Position numbers and translations under genes: made by a program. Under the pieces are notes generated by a model. The model was not told where the DNA came from. It worked only from the letters and a program-made list of their open reading frames with translations, and ran no database searches. A DNA stretch of 6,055 bases from an uncultured Sphingomonadales bacterium (GTDB lineage Bacteria; Pseudomonadota; Alphaproteobacteria; Sphingomonadales; Sphingomonadaceae), in contig CAITOD010000554.1 of assembly GCA_903893935.1 (NCBI GenBank), positions 1-6,055 on the forward strand, given 5' to 3'. Numbering within the stretch: position 1 is the first letter of the stretch; the number at the start of each line of letters is the position of its first letter. Shown piece by piece: positions 1 to 6,055 of this stretch.

Positions 1-2364
1 CGGCAACCTGACCGTCTGGGTGTAGTTCGCAAACACCGAATCCACGTGGCTGACATCGCCGGAGAACGCGATCCCGTTGTCGAACGCATATGTCGCAGTG
101 GCCGACCCGACATTCTTGGGCTCGCCAGGGCGATCGGCATTGGCGCTGGTGATCTTGATCAGCCCGATTTCCGAGCCGCCGAAGATCAGCGCCGGGTTGA
201 TCCCGGGGAAATCGCCGGCGCCGTAATAGTTGAAATATGACCCGGCAATCAGCGCGCCGAGATTGATCACATGCAAATGCGTGAACGAACTTGTCACCAG
301 CAGGTGGCGATCGACGGACCACCGCATTTCCGCCTCGACACCCTTTGACTGCAGGATCTGGTTGGTGAGGCCGCTTTCCGCGCCGGCCTGGGTGCGCTTC
401 TGCTTGTAGACCGACAGGGCCGCATAAAGCTTGCCGCCGAGCCAACTGCCTTTGACACCGCCTTCGAGCAGGTTGGATTTGCCCAGCACCGCGCCGCTGA
501 TGATATTGGCGAGATAAAGCTCGGAGCCTTCACCCGCGACCACGGTGGTCTGGCGCGCGACGGTAATATAGGGAACGAGGCCCAGCGGTGCCTTGTAGGA
601 AAGGCTGGTATTCCAGGACACACCACCTTCGGTGCCCGATGCGCTGGCTGTGCCTGTCGAAGGATAGCCGGCGCCGACATTGTTGGCGATATCGCCCGGC
701 CCATATTTCCCGAGAAGGGCATTCGATACAGCGTGGACGCTGTCGTAACGGACACCGGCAATCAGGTCGAAGCCGAACGTGGTATCGATATCGGCGAGAC
801 CGGCAATGCCGAGATCGGTGTAGTGCCCGATGACATAGTCCGAATAATTGCAATCGCACTGGGTCGAAAGCTGGCGCGTGTCGTAAGGCTGATAGATATC
901 ATCGATGCTGATGTCGGGGCGATTCCAGTATTCCGCACCAAAGTCGTCGGCAAAATGGAAGTGGGTGTAGCGCACCGACGGTGATGCCTGCACCGAAATT
1001 TTTGCAAAGGAAGTCTTGAAACTGTCGGAAACGACAATTTTGTCTTCAAGGACATACGATTGAAACGCCTGCGAAAATCCATAGGCATTTTCATTCAGGC
1101 TGTTGCCGCCATCGTAAAACAACTGGTTTTTGGCAACGAGATCACCTTTGCCTTGCCAGATAAGATCGAAATAGGCCGTCTTCTGGACATTGTTGTTTTT
1201 GTCATTGGGCCCGGTCAACGTGTCGCGCATGCTCAGATGCGTTGGGCCGGGGTTGAGCAGGTTCATGTCGGTGTAATTGGGCGCCTGGTAGCAGCTGGCG
1301 TTGATACCGTCCTTGAACGGGGTGAAATTGAACGTTCCGTCGACCCCCGCGCAGGCGAAACTGCCGTATTGGGTCAGGCCATTGCCACCGTTGGCGGCAT
1401 TGGCATCTGCACGGGTAAAGCTGCCCGCGCCCGGCTGCGCAAGGTTGCGCGCTTGCCCGGTGATATAGGTGCCGGTGTCGATCAGGTTTTGCGTCAGACG
1501 GTTCCAGCCGCTGTTCTGCTTGCCGTCGTATTTCTGGTAGGTGCCGCCGAATTCGGTGCGCAGGCTATCGGTGATATCGGTATCGAACGCCGCCGAAAAC
1601 AGCGCGTTCTTGGTTGTGACATAGCGGTAATAGCTGTCGGAATCCTCGATTTCGCCGTAAATGCTGTAGCCGAACGCGTGGTCACCGATCTTGCCCGGGC
1701 CGGTCACGCTGCCCTTGAGGATTTTCCGCCCCCAGCTGCCCAGATCGACTTCCATGTCGCCTTTGGCTTCGGCGGCATATTCGCCGTTGGCGGCACGCGC
1801 GGTCTTGGGCACGAAGTTCATGTAGCCGCCGATCTTCGACGGGCCGTAGATCACGCTGGCGGGGCCGCGCACGATGTCGATGCGATCGGCCGCGCCGATC
1901 GGCGTTGCGTAGTTGCCGGGATTGTCGAGGCGGAGCATGCCGCGATAATAGACGTCGCTGGGTGCGCCGCGAATATCGAGCGCGCCACCGGTACCGAAGA
2001 ACGAACTGGTGAACGTGCCCGGTGTCTGGGAAACCAGATCGTAGATCTGGGTGATGCCGAACCGGTCCAGCTGTTCCTTCGAAATGGTCGAGGCCGAACG
2101 GGGTGTGTCGACCAGCGTCTTGTCAAAGCCGAAAATCGAGCCGACGCCCTTGACGGGCAACGCGCCCAGCGAGCCTGTGATGACAATCGCTTCTTCCGGC
2201 TTGGCGATGGTTGCCGGTGCTGCAGGTGCGGGCGGGGAGGACTGGGCCATCGCCGGAGCGGTCATGACGGTGCAGGACAACAGGCCCGCTGCGAGCAGAG
2301 TGCGGAACCTGAACATACGCGACACAGTGTCGCCAAGCGTCTCGACGGATTGAACTTGAAGCAC
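1..2364 (-). CDS. TonB-dependent outer-membrane receptor (C-terminus cut by window edge)
   Basis: This is a TonB-dependent receptor: an outer-membrane beta-barrel with an internal plug, which imports a ligand using energy passed on by TonB/ExbB/ExbD. The reading frame is open from the start codon to the left edge (788 codons from GTG, 772 from the internal ATG at 2316). Counting from that ATG, residues 1-24 form a signal peptide (basic start MFRFR, hydrophobic LLAAGLL, cleavage after AMA). A TonB-box-like segment, EEAIVITG, lies at 41-48. The plug spans about 60-172, with the hallmark blocks RIDIVRGP (145-152) and SVIYGPSKIGGYMNFVPK (154-171). The barrel follows. The visible end, reading TVRLP, sits where many siderophore-type relatives continue into GYT and the last strands, so perhaps 90-120 residues are missing. 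I prefer GTG at 2364 because it has a strong Shine-Dalgarno sequence, whereas the ATG has none. The fold class is clear but the substrate cannot be read from sequence. It is divergent from a LysR regulator and lies near purine-catabolism genes. Confidence 0.93.
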   Translation of the reverse strand, partial: MLQVQSVETLGDTVSRMFRFRTLLAAGLLSCTVMTAPAMAQSSPPAPAAPATIAKPEEAIVITGSLGALPVKGVGSIFGFDKTLVDTPRSASTISKEQLDRFGITQIYDLVSQTPGTFTSSFFGTGGALDIRGAPSDVYYRGMLRLDNPGNYATPIGAADRIDIVRGPASVIYGPSKIGGYMNFVPKTARAANGEYAAEAKGDMEVDLGSWGRKILKGSVTGPGKIGDHAFGYSIYGEIEDSDSYYRYVTTKNALFSAAFDTDITDSLRTEFGGTYQKYDGKQNSGWNRLTQNLIDTGTYITGQARNLAQPGAGSFTRADANAANGGNGLTQYGSFACAGVDGTFNFTPFKDGINASCYQAPNYTDMNLLNPGPTHLSMRDTLTGPNDKNNNVQKTAYFDLIWQGKGDLVAKNQLFYDGGNSLNENAYGFSQAFQSYVLEDKIVVSDSFKTSFAKISVQASPSVRYTHFHFADDFGAEYWNRPDISIDDIYQPYDTRQLSTQCDCNYSDYVIGHYTDLGIAGLADIDTTFGFDLIAGVRYDSVHAVSNALLGKYGPGDIANNVGAGYPSTGTASASGTEGGVSWNTSLSYKAPLGLVPYITVARQTTVVAGEGSELYLANIISGAVLGKSNLLEGGVKGSWLGGKLYAALSVYKQKRTQAGAESGLTNQILQSKGVEAEMRWSVDRHLLVTSSFTHLHVINLGALIAGSYFNYYGAGDFPGINPALIFGGSEIGLIKITSANADRPGEPKNVGSATATYAFDNGIAFSGDVSHVDSVFANYTQTVRLP

Positions 2365-2370
2365 GATTGA

Positions 2371-2378
2371 CCCCCCTT
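2371..2378 (-). promoter_or_regulatory. Strong Shine-Dalgarno sequence of the receptor gene
   Basis: On the minus strand the sequence reads AAGGGGGG and is followed by six bases (TCAATC) before GTG at 2364-2362. No comparable purine-rich stretch precedes the in-frame ATG at 2316-2314. This decides in favour of the GTG start and implies 16 extra residues before the hydrophobic part of the signal peptide. The ATG would give a more ordinary signal peptide, so the choice is not certain. Confidence 0.6.
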
Positions 2379-2380
2379 GA

Positions 2381-2393
2381 TCGAAAATTTGCA
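2381..2393. promoter_or_regulatory. T-N11-A box near the receptor start (candidate LysR operator)
   Basis: The plus strand reads TCGAAAATTTGCA and the minus strand TGCAAATTTTCGA. It has the T-N11-A spacing of LysR-type operator half-sites, with an A/T core and imperfect dyad arms. It lies 17 bases upstream of the receptor GTG. Nine of 13 positions match the second box at 2539-2551 in either orientation, including a shared TGCAAA on the minus-strand reading. The motif is short and degenerate, so the assignment is tentative. Confidence 0.35.
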
Positions 2394-2497
2394 ATGCGTC
2401 TGGCTCCGCCCAACCCGATGCCGGTGCCTTGCGCCCCTCCAAGCGCAGTGCACCGCGGAACCCGCCGCACGATTTGATACATGCAGGGACTATGGGC

Positions 2498-2526
2498 TTG
2501 ACATAATGCGGGCAAACGCAATGAAT
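2498..2526 (+). promoter_or_regulatory. Candidate promoter of the LysR regulator
   Basis: A perfect TTGACA -35 hexamer occupies 2498-2503. At the standard 17-base spacing, 2521-2526 reads ATGAAT, a poor -10 that matches TATAAT only in its last three bases. Alphaproteobacterial promoters often conserve the -35 more than the -10, so this remains a reasonable candidate. Transcription would begin near 2533, about 40 bases before the regulator's ATG and just upstream of the T-N11-A box at 2539-2551. Confidence 0.35.
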
Positions 2527-2538
2527 CCGACGCAGTGT

Positions 2539-2551
2539 TGCAAAAATTGTA
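2539..2551. promoter_or_regulatory. T-N11-A box near the LysR start (candidate autoregulatory operator)
   Basis: The sequence TGCAAAAATTGTA is a good LysR-type T-N11-A motif. Its arms TGCAA and TTGTA form an inverted repeat with one mismatch around an AAA centre. It ends 21 bases before the regulator's ATG. If the TTGACA-based promoter at 2498 is used, the box falls at roughly +6 to +18, where binding would repress the regulator's own gene, a common LysR-family behaviour. This placement and role are inferred. Confidence 0.42.
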
Positions 2552-2572
2552 GCGGGGTCGAGAAAGTACCAG

Positions 2573-3502
2573 ATGCCGGCATTTTCTCGCTTCCTGCGCT
2601 ATTTCACGGCGGTCGGCAGGCTCGGTTCAATCCGCAAGGCGGCAGAAGAGCTGCATGTCTCCGCCTCGGCCATCGACCGGCAAATCCTCAATGTCGAAGC
2701 CGAGCTTGGCATGCCCTTGTTCGAACGCCTGCCGACCGGTTTGCGGCTGACCGCGGCGGGCGAGATCATGATGGCGGCGGGCGGGCGCTGGCAAAAAGCC
2801 ATGGCCGATGTGCGCGGCCAGATCGAGGACTTGCGCGGACTGAAGCGCGGCAATGTCGATATTGCGATTATCGACGCGCTCACCAAAGGCTATATCCCGC
2901 GCGCGATCAGCGCGATCCAGGCGCACTATCCCGGCATAACCATCAGCGTGCGCGTGCTCGAAAGCAATGCGATCCACCGCGTGATTGCCAATGGAGAGGT
3001 TGATTTCGGCGTGTTCTTCGAACCGCGCTCGATCCGCGACCTGACCGTGCGCGCCTTTACCCAGGTTGCGCTCGGGTTTGTCACGCTGCCCGATCACCCG
3101 CTGGCAAAGATGGGGCAAGCCCGCTTTTCGGCTTGCGCGGGCTCGCCGATGATCATCCCGGCCAAGCCGCTTGCGGTCCACGAGCAAGTCGCGGTGCTCG
3201 AAGCCACCAGCCAGATCATGCTCGACAAGAAAGTCGCTTCCGACAGCATCCAGATGATTGCCTCGCTGGTGCTGGAAGGCATCGGTATTGGTGTCTTGAC
3301 CTCGCTCGATGTGATGGCCGAAGTCAGGGCAGGGCTGCTGGCGTTCACACCGATTTCGGACCCGATCCTGCGCCCGATGACGCTGGCGTTGTGCGCGGCG
3401 ACATCGCGCCCCACCTCATACGCGGCCGATATTGTCCAACGCGAACTGATCGGCGATTTTGGTCAGCTGGGCATGATGACAGGCGGTGCCGGGGCCGATT
3501 GA
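2573..3502 (+). CDS. LysR-type transcriptional regulator
   Basis: This encodes a 309-residue cytoplasmic DNA-binding regulator of normal LysR-family length. Residues 1-65 form the winged helix-turn-helix: a recognition segment containing SIRKAAEELHVSASAIDRQI (19-38), then AELGMPLFERLPTGLRLTAAGE (43-64, wing). A linker helix follows to about 90. The two-lobed effector-binding domain covers about 93-290, with family-typical stretches GEVDFGVFF (141-149), DHPLA (174-178) and EGIGIGVLTS (235-244). The ATG at 2573 is preceded by GAGAAAG at 2560-2566, an adequate ribosome-binding site, and places the HTH at the usual distance from the N-terminus. It is divergent from the TonB-dependent receptor and convergent with guaD, seven bases separating the stop codons. 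The receptor gene and its own promoter are its most likely targets. The effector is unknown; a purine-related ligand is only a guess from the neighbours. Confidence 0.93.
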   Translation: MPAFSRFLRYFTAVGRLGSIRKAAEELHVSASAIDRQILNVEAELGMPLFERLPTGLRLTAAGEIMMAAGGRWQKAMADVRGQIEDLRGLKRGNVDIAIIDALTKGYIPRAISAIQAHYPGITISVRVLESNAIHRVIANGEVDFGVFFEPRSIRDLTVRAFTQVALGFVTLPDHPLAKMGQARFSACAGSPMIIPAKPLAVHEQVAVLEATSQIMLDKKVASDSIQMIASLVLEGIGIGVLTSLDVMAEVRAGLLAFTPISDPILRPMTLALCAATSRPTSYAADIVQRELIGDFGQLGMMTGGAGAD

Positions 3503-3509
3503 TCGGGCA

Positions 3510-4793
3510 TCAAGTCCTGCTCCAGGCGCGCTCGCCCATGACATAAGTCGCCGCAATCGTGCGGTCGTCGCCCAGAATTTGCAGCGCGAACAGGCGGTCG
3601 ACCAGGCTGGCGCCGGCGGTGCGGCGCGCGAGCAAAGGCGTCGCGCGATCATCGAGCACGGCGAAATCGGCTTCTTGCCCCGGCTCCAGAGCGCCCACCC
3701 GGTCGGCGATATGGAGCAGCGCGGCACTGCCTGCGGTCGCAAGGTAAAGCGCGCGGAACGGATCGAGGCGATGCCCCCGCGCTTGCGCCGCCTGATAGGC
3801 AAGCCCTGCGGTGCGGAGCATCGAAAACGTGGTGCCCGCGCCGACATCGGTGCCGAGCCCGGTGCGCAGACCAAACGCCTCGGCCTGGCCGAAATCGAAA
3901 AAGCCCGATCCCAGAAACAGGTTGGAGCTGGGGCACACCGCGATGCCCGCGCCGCTTTGCGCCAGCCGCGCGCACGACCGGTCGGGCAGATGCACCCCGT
4001 GGGCAAACACCGAGCGCGCGCCGACGAGGCCGAACCGGTCGTAGACATCGAGATAGTCGGCGGCTTCGGGAAAGCGTTCGCCCACCGCATCGATTTCGCG
4101 CCGGTTTTCGGCAAGGTGCGTGTGCAGCAAGACGTCGCCATGCGCGGCGAGCAGGTGCCCCGCGCTTTCAAGCTGCGCGTCCGACGACGTCAGCGCAAAG
4201 CGCGGTGTGACGGCATAGCCCAGCCGTCCGCGTCCGCGCCAGCGGGCAATCAGCGCTTCGGTGTCGGATCGCGCGGATGCCGGCGTGTCGGCAAGCCCGG
4301 CGGGGCCCAGGTCCATCAGCACTTTGCCCGAAATGATCCGCATCTGCCGCGTGAGTGCCGCTTCGAACAGCGCATCGACCGAATGGTCGTGGACGGTTGC
4401 GAACACCAGCGCGCTGGTCGTGCCGTTGCGCAGCAATTCGTCGAGAAACGCGCCCGCGACCTGGTCGGCATGCGCGCGGCTGGCAAAGGCCTGTTCGGCC
4501 GGAAAGATATGCCGCTCGAGCCAGTCGAGCAGCTGTTCGCCATGCGCGGCAATCCGGTCCATCTGCGGATAATGCACATGCGCATCGACAAAGCCGGGGA
4601 CGATCAGCCCGGGCAGGGCAACGGTCGGCACTGTGGCATGGCGCGCGGCGAGATCGGCATAGGCGCCGCGCGCGACAACCAGCCCCTGTTCGACAACCAG
4701 CAGCCCATCGGCCTGGTACTGCACCGCATCGGGGTCGTCGCGCGGATCGCGCGCGACGACGAGCATTTCGCCGCGAAAGGCGCGCAAGCTCAT
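3510..4793 (-). CDS. guaD: Guanine deaminase
   Basis: This encodes a 427-residue amidohydrolase-superfamily enzyme, near the family's usual 430-450. Guanine deaminase hydrolyses guanine to xanthine plus ammonia in the cytoplasm. Visible hallmarks are PGFVDAHVHYPQMD (66-79, metal ligands H72 and H74), HIFPAE (95-100), RNGTTSALVFATVHDHS (122-138), HTHLAEN (224-230; ligand H226 and catalytic-type E229), FAHGVHL (263-269; ligand H265), SNLFLGSGFFDF (290-301) and GTDVGAGTTFSMLRT (314-328; ligand D316). All expected metal ligands are present. The ATG at 4793 overlaps the xdhC stop codon as ATGA, indicating translational coupling. It is the last visible gene of the xdh operon, and its product xanthine is the substrate of xanthine dehydrogenase. 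The family motifs FPAE and SNLFLGSG favour guanine deaminase over other amidohydrolases such as chlorohydrolases. Confidence 0.96.
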   Translation of the reverse strand: MSLRAFRGEMLVVARDPRDDPDAVQYQADGLLVVEQGLVVARGAYADLAARHATVPTVALPGLIVPGFVDAHVHYPQMDRIAAHGEQLLDWLERHIFPAEQAFASRAHADQVAGAFLDELLRNGTTSALVFATVHDHSVDALFEAALTRQMRIISGKVLMDLGPAGLADTPASARSDTEALIARWRGRGRLGYAVTPRFALTSSDAQLESAGHLLAAHGDVLLHTHLAENRREIDAVGERFPEAADYLDVYDRFGLVGARSVFAHGVHLPDRSCARLAQSGAGIAVCPSSNLFLGSGFFDFGQAEAFGLRTGLGTDVGAGTTFSMLRTAGLAYQAAQARGHRLDPFRALYLATAGSAALLHIADRVGALEPGQEADFAVLDDRATPLLARRTAGASLVDRLFALQILGDDRTIAATYVMGERAWSRT

Positions 4794-5707
4794 GCGCCCA
4801 GCCCGAGCAGTTGTGCCAGCGTCGCAATCGCGATCACGTCGGGCTCCTTGCCGGGCACGCCGGGCAGCCCGATCGGGCAGACCAGCCGGTCGGCGTCGTG
4901 CCGCGCCACGCCATCGCGCGCCAGCCGCGCCATGAACCGCGCGCGCTTGGTTTGCGAGCCGATCAGGCCGACAAAGGCGATGGGCTGCCGCTGCACGGCG
5001 GCCAAAGCGAGCCGATAATCGAGCGCGTGATCGTGGGTGAGGATCACCAGCGCCGCATCGTCGGGCGCGTCGGCCACGCAATCGGGCAGATCGTCGGCCG
5101 CGACCGTGGTCACGCCTTGGTGGGCGGAGAATTCGGGGCGCGGATCGAACCACGCCAGCCGGAACGGCAAATTGGTCGCGTGGTTTGCAATGGCTTGCCC
5201 GACATGGCCCGCGCCGAACAGATAGAGCGGGCGGCGATACCGTCCCAGCCGTTCGACAAACAGCGCCCCCACACCCGGCAAGGGCCCGCGTGCGGGGACG
5301 GGGGCCGGGGTCGCATCTGCCGACAGCCGGCGCTCGATGCCCTGTTCAGCCAGCCTGGTTACCAGCACCAGGTCTTCGCGCGCATCCGCCAGCCAGTCGA
5401 GCGCCTGCGGATCCAGATGTTCGATCAGCAGCCTGACCCGTCCGCCGCAGCACTGGCCGAGCAGCGGCCCCAGCGGATAGTCCTGCACCCGCCAGGTGCC
5501 GGCATCATGTGCGAGCGCGGCGCGCGCCTGTTCGACCGCGCGGTATTCGAGATGCCCGCCGCCGATCGTGCCGATCTGGCTTTCGGCGGTGACCAGCATG
5601 CGCGTGCCCGCTCCGCGCGGGGCCGAACCCTCGCACGCCAGCACGCTGATCATGGCAAGCGGCACCGCGCCGGCCCGATCGCGCAAGGCAGCCAGCCATT
5701 CGGTCAT
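4790..5707 (-). CDS. xdhC: Xanthine dehydrogenase accessory protein XdhC
   Basis: This encodes a 305-residue protein of normal XdhC length. In studied members such as the Rhodobacter capsulatus protein, XdhC binds molybdenum cofactor, promotes its sulfuration and delivers it to the XdhB subunit; it is not part of the final enzyme. The N-terminal XdhC/CoxI domain shows EGSAPRGAGTRMLV (26-39), GTIGGGHLEY (46-55) and GQCCGGRVRLL (84-94), the last carrying the conserved cysteine pair. A variable linker rich in alanine and proline follows (about 128-146). The C-terminal Rossmann-like domain has LYLFGAGHVGQAIA (161-174), WFDPRPEFSA (186-195), THDHALDYRLAL (224-235), FVGLIGSQTKRARF (245-258) and CPIGLPGVPGKEPDVIA (277-293). 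The chosen ATG overlaps the xdhB stop as ATGA, and the gene's own stop overlaps the guaD start in the same way. Upstream in-frame starts would lie inside xdhB and add unrelated sequence. Confidence 0.95.
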   Translation of the reverse strand: MTEWLAALRDRAGAVPLAMISVLACEGSAPRGAGTRMLVTAESQIGTIGGGHLEYRAVEQARAALAHDAGTWRVQDYPLGPLLGQCCGGRVRLLIEHLDPQALDWLADAREDLVLVTRLAEQGIERRLSADATPAPVPARGPLPGVGALFVERLGRYRRPLYLFGAGHVGQAIANHATNLPFRLAWFDPRPEFSAHQGVTTVAADDLPDCVADAPDDAALVILTHDHALDYRLALAAVQRQPIAFVGLIGSQTKRARFMARLARDGVARHDADRLVCPIGLPGVPGKEPDVIAIATLAQLLGLGA

Positions 5708-6055
5708 GCCGCGCGGTGCTGCGCAATCGCGCGCAATATCCGTTCGGGCGTGGCTGGCGCATCGAGCGGCGGGATCGCGCGCGTGTCGGGCGCGGTTGCC
5801 GCGATCGCCTGGATCAGCGCCATGAACACCGAATTGGCCAGCATGAACGGCGGTTCGCCCACTGCCTTTGACCGATGGATCGTCGGTTTGACATTGTCGC
5901 CGTCCCACAGCGTGATGGTGAAGCGGCGCGCGCGGTCGGATGCGGTGGGAATTTTGTACGTCGCCGGCGAATGCGTCAGCAAGCGGCCCCGGTCGTCGAA
6001 CACCAGGTCTTCGGTGGTCAGCCAGCCCTGCCCTTGCAGGAACGCCCCTTCGATC
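5704..6055 (-). CDS. xdhB: Xanthine dehydrogenase molybdenum-binding subunit, C-terminal part only
   Basis: The last 116 residues of XdhB are present; the rest lies beyond the right edge, where a full subunit would be about 760-790 residues. XdhB is the large molybdopterin-binding subunit that oxidises hypoxanthine and xanthine to urate, working with XdhA (FAD and iron-sulfur clusters). The fragment begins in frame at IEGAFLQGQGWLTTEDL, a typical cofactor-domain stretch. It continues through THSPATYKIP (27-36) to IHRSKAVGEPPFMLANSVF (59-77). The glutamate of GEPP (residue 67 of the fragment) matches the catalytic base of xanthine dehydrogenases (Glu1261 of the bovine enzyme, Glu730 of R. capsulatus XdhB by family knowledge). 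The ending, AIAQHRAA then TGA, overlaps the xdhC ATG by four bases. The sequence appears intact with no frameshift. Confidence 0.95.
   Translation of the reverse strand, partial: IEGAFLQGQGWLTTEDLVFDDRGRLLTHSPATYKIPTASDRARRFTITLWDGDNVKPTIHRSKAVGEPPFMLANSVFMALIQAIAATAPDTRAIPPLDAPATPERILRAIAQHRAA

Larger units (their letters stand above)
2365..2572. promoter_or_regulatory. Divergent intergenic region between receptor and LysR regulator
   Basis: These 208 bases separate two genes transcribed away from each other, so they must hold the control signals for both. Open frames crossing the region match no recognisable protein and read out of frame into the flanking genes. The right half is visibly richer in A and T than the GC-rich middle (about 2400-2465). 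LysR-type regulators typically act on the divergent gene and on their own promoter from such an interval. Candidate promoter and operator elements are listed separately. I could not identify a convincing promoter for the receptor on the minus strand. Confidence 0.7.

Noticed and set aside
2269..2316. Lipoprotein-like LLSC in the receptor signal peptide (cysteine at residue 15)
   Set aside because: The hydrophobic segment continues past it to a better signal-peptidase I site (AMA then Q), and TonB-dependent receptors are not normally lipoproteins.
1060..2370. A 436-codon plus-strand open frame opposite the receptor gene
   Set aside because: It mirrors the receptor's coding frame, has no recognisable domain and carries low-complexity Cys/Gly/Arg stretches. 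The minus-strand frame gives a clear signal peptide, plug and barrel.
2507..2520. Small TGCG...CGCA inverted repeat within the putative promoter spacer, and a CGCAGTG 7-mer repeated at 2444-2450 and 2531-2537
   Set aside because: The stem is only four pairs and the repeat only seven bases, both easily expected by chance in 208 GC-rich bases.
2377..3003. A 208-codon plus-strand frame starting in the intergenic region
   Set aside because: It runs into the LysR gene in a different frame and has no recognisable protein features.
3492..3508. A small inverted repeat CCGAT-TG-ATCGG at the end of the LysR gene, considered as a terminator
   Set aside because: The stem is five pairs with a two-base loop, which is too short to fold well, and no T run follows on either strand.
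3486..5018. A 510-codon plus-strand open frame opposite guaD and xdhC
   Set aside because: It is antisense to two genes with complete family motifs. Its translation is rich in Arg/Ala/Gly without recognisable domains. Long antisense frames are expected in GC-rich DNA.
3510..5153. A longer guaD with about 120 extra N-terminal residues
   Set aside because: The extension lies inside xdhC in another frame and is Arg/Ala-rich. The ATG overlapping the xdhC stop gives the normal guanine deaminase length and N-terminus.

Overview
The window looks like accessory-metabolism DNA from a GC-rich alphaproteobacterium. A sphingomonad (Novosphingobium/Sphingomonas-like) is my best guess. It rests on the style of the TonB-dependent receptor, the GC- and CGC-rich codon use and the tight xdh operon; it is inference, because there is no rRNA or other phylogenetic marker here.

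Layout from left to right. (1) Positions 1-2364, minus strand: most of a TonB-dependent outer-membrane receptor, with its N-terminus inside the window and its C-terminus cut off by the left edge. (2) Positions 2365-2572: a 208-bp divergent intergenic region. It holds the receptor's strong Shine-Dalgarno sequence, a consensus-like -35 hexamer pointing at the regulator, and two T-N11-A boxes of the kind LysR-type regulators bind. (3) Positions 2573-3502, plus strand: a LysR-type transcriptional regulator. (4) Positions 3510-6055, minus strand: the tail of a purine-catabolic operon read right to left. It contains the C-terminus of the xanthine dehydrogenase molybdenum-binding subunit (xdhB), the XdhC maturation factor and guanine deaminase (guaD). 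The three genes are joined by 4-base ATGA stop/start overlaps. The regulator and guaD converge with only 7 bases between their stop codons.

Functional picture. GuaD turns guanine into xanthine, xanthine dehydrogenase oxidises hypoxanthine and xanthine to urate, and XdhC prepares the molybdenum cofactor for that enzyme. XdhA is not in the window and is expected just beyond the right edge. The receptor and LysR regulator form a divergent pair next to this operon. This suggests, but does not prove, that the receptor imports a purine-related or otherwise co-used compound and that the regulator controls it.

No RNA genes, mobile elements, CRISPR arrays or convincing terminators were seen. All recognised families are known ones, and I found no strong evidence of a wholly new system. 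The main open questions are the receptor's substrate and the paired operator-like boxes.
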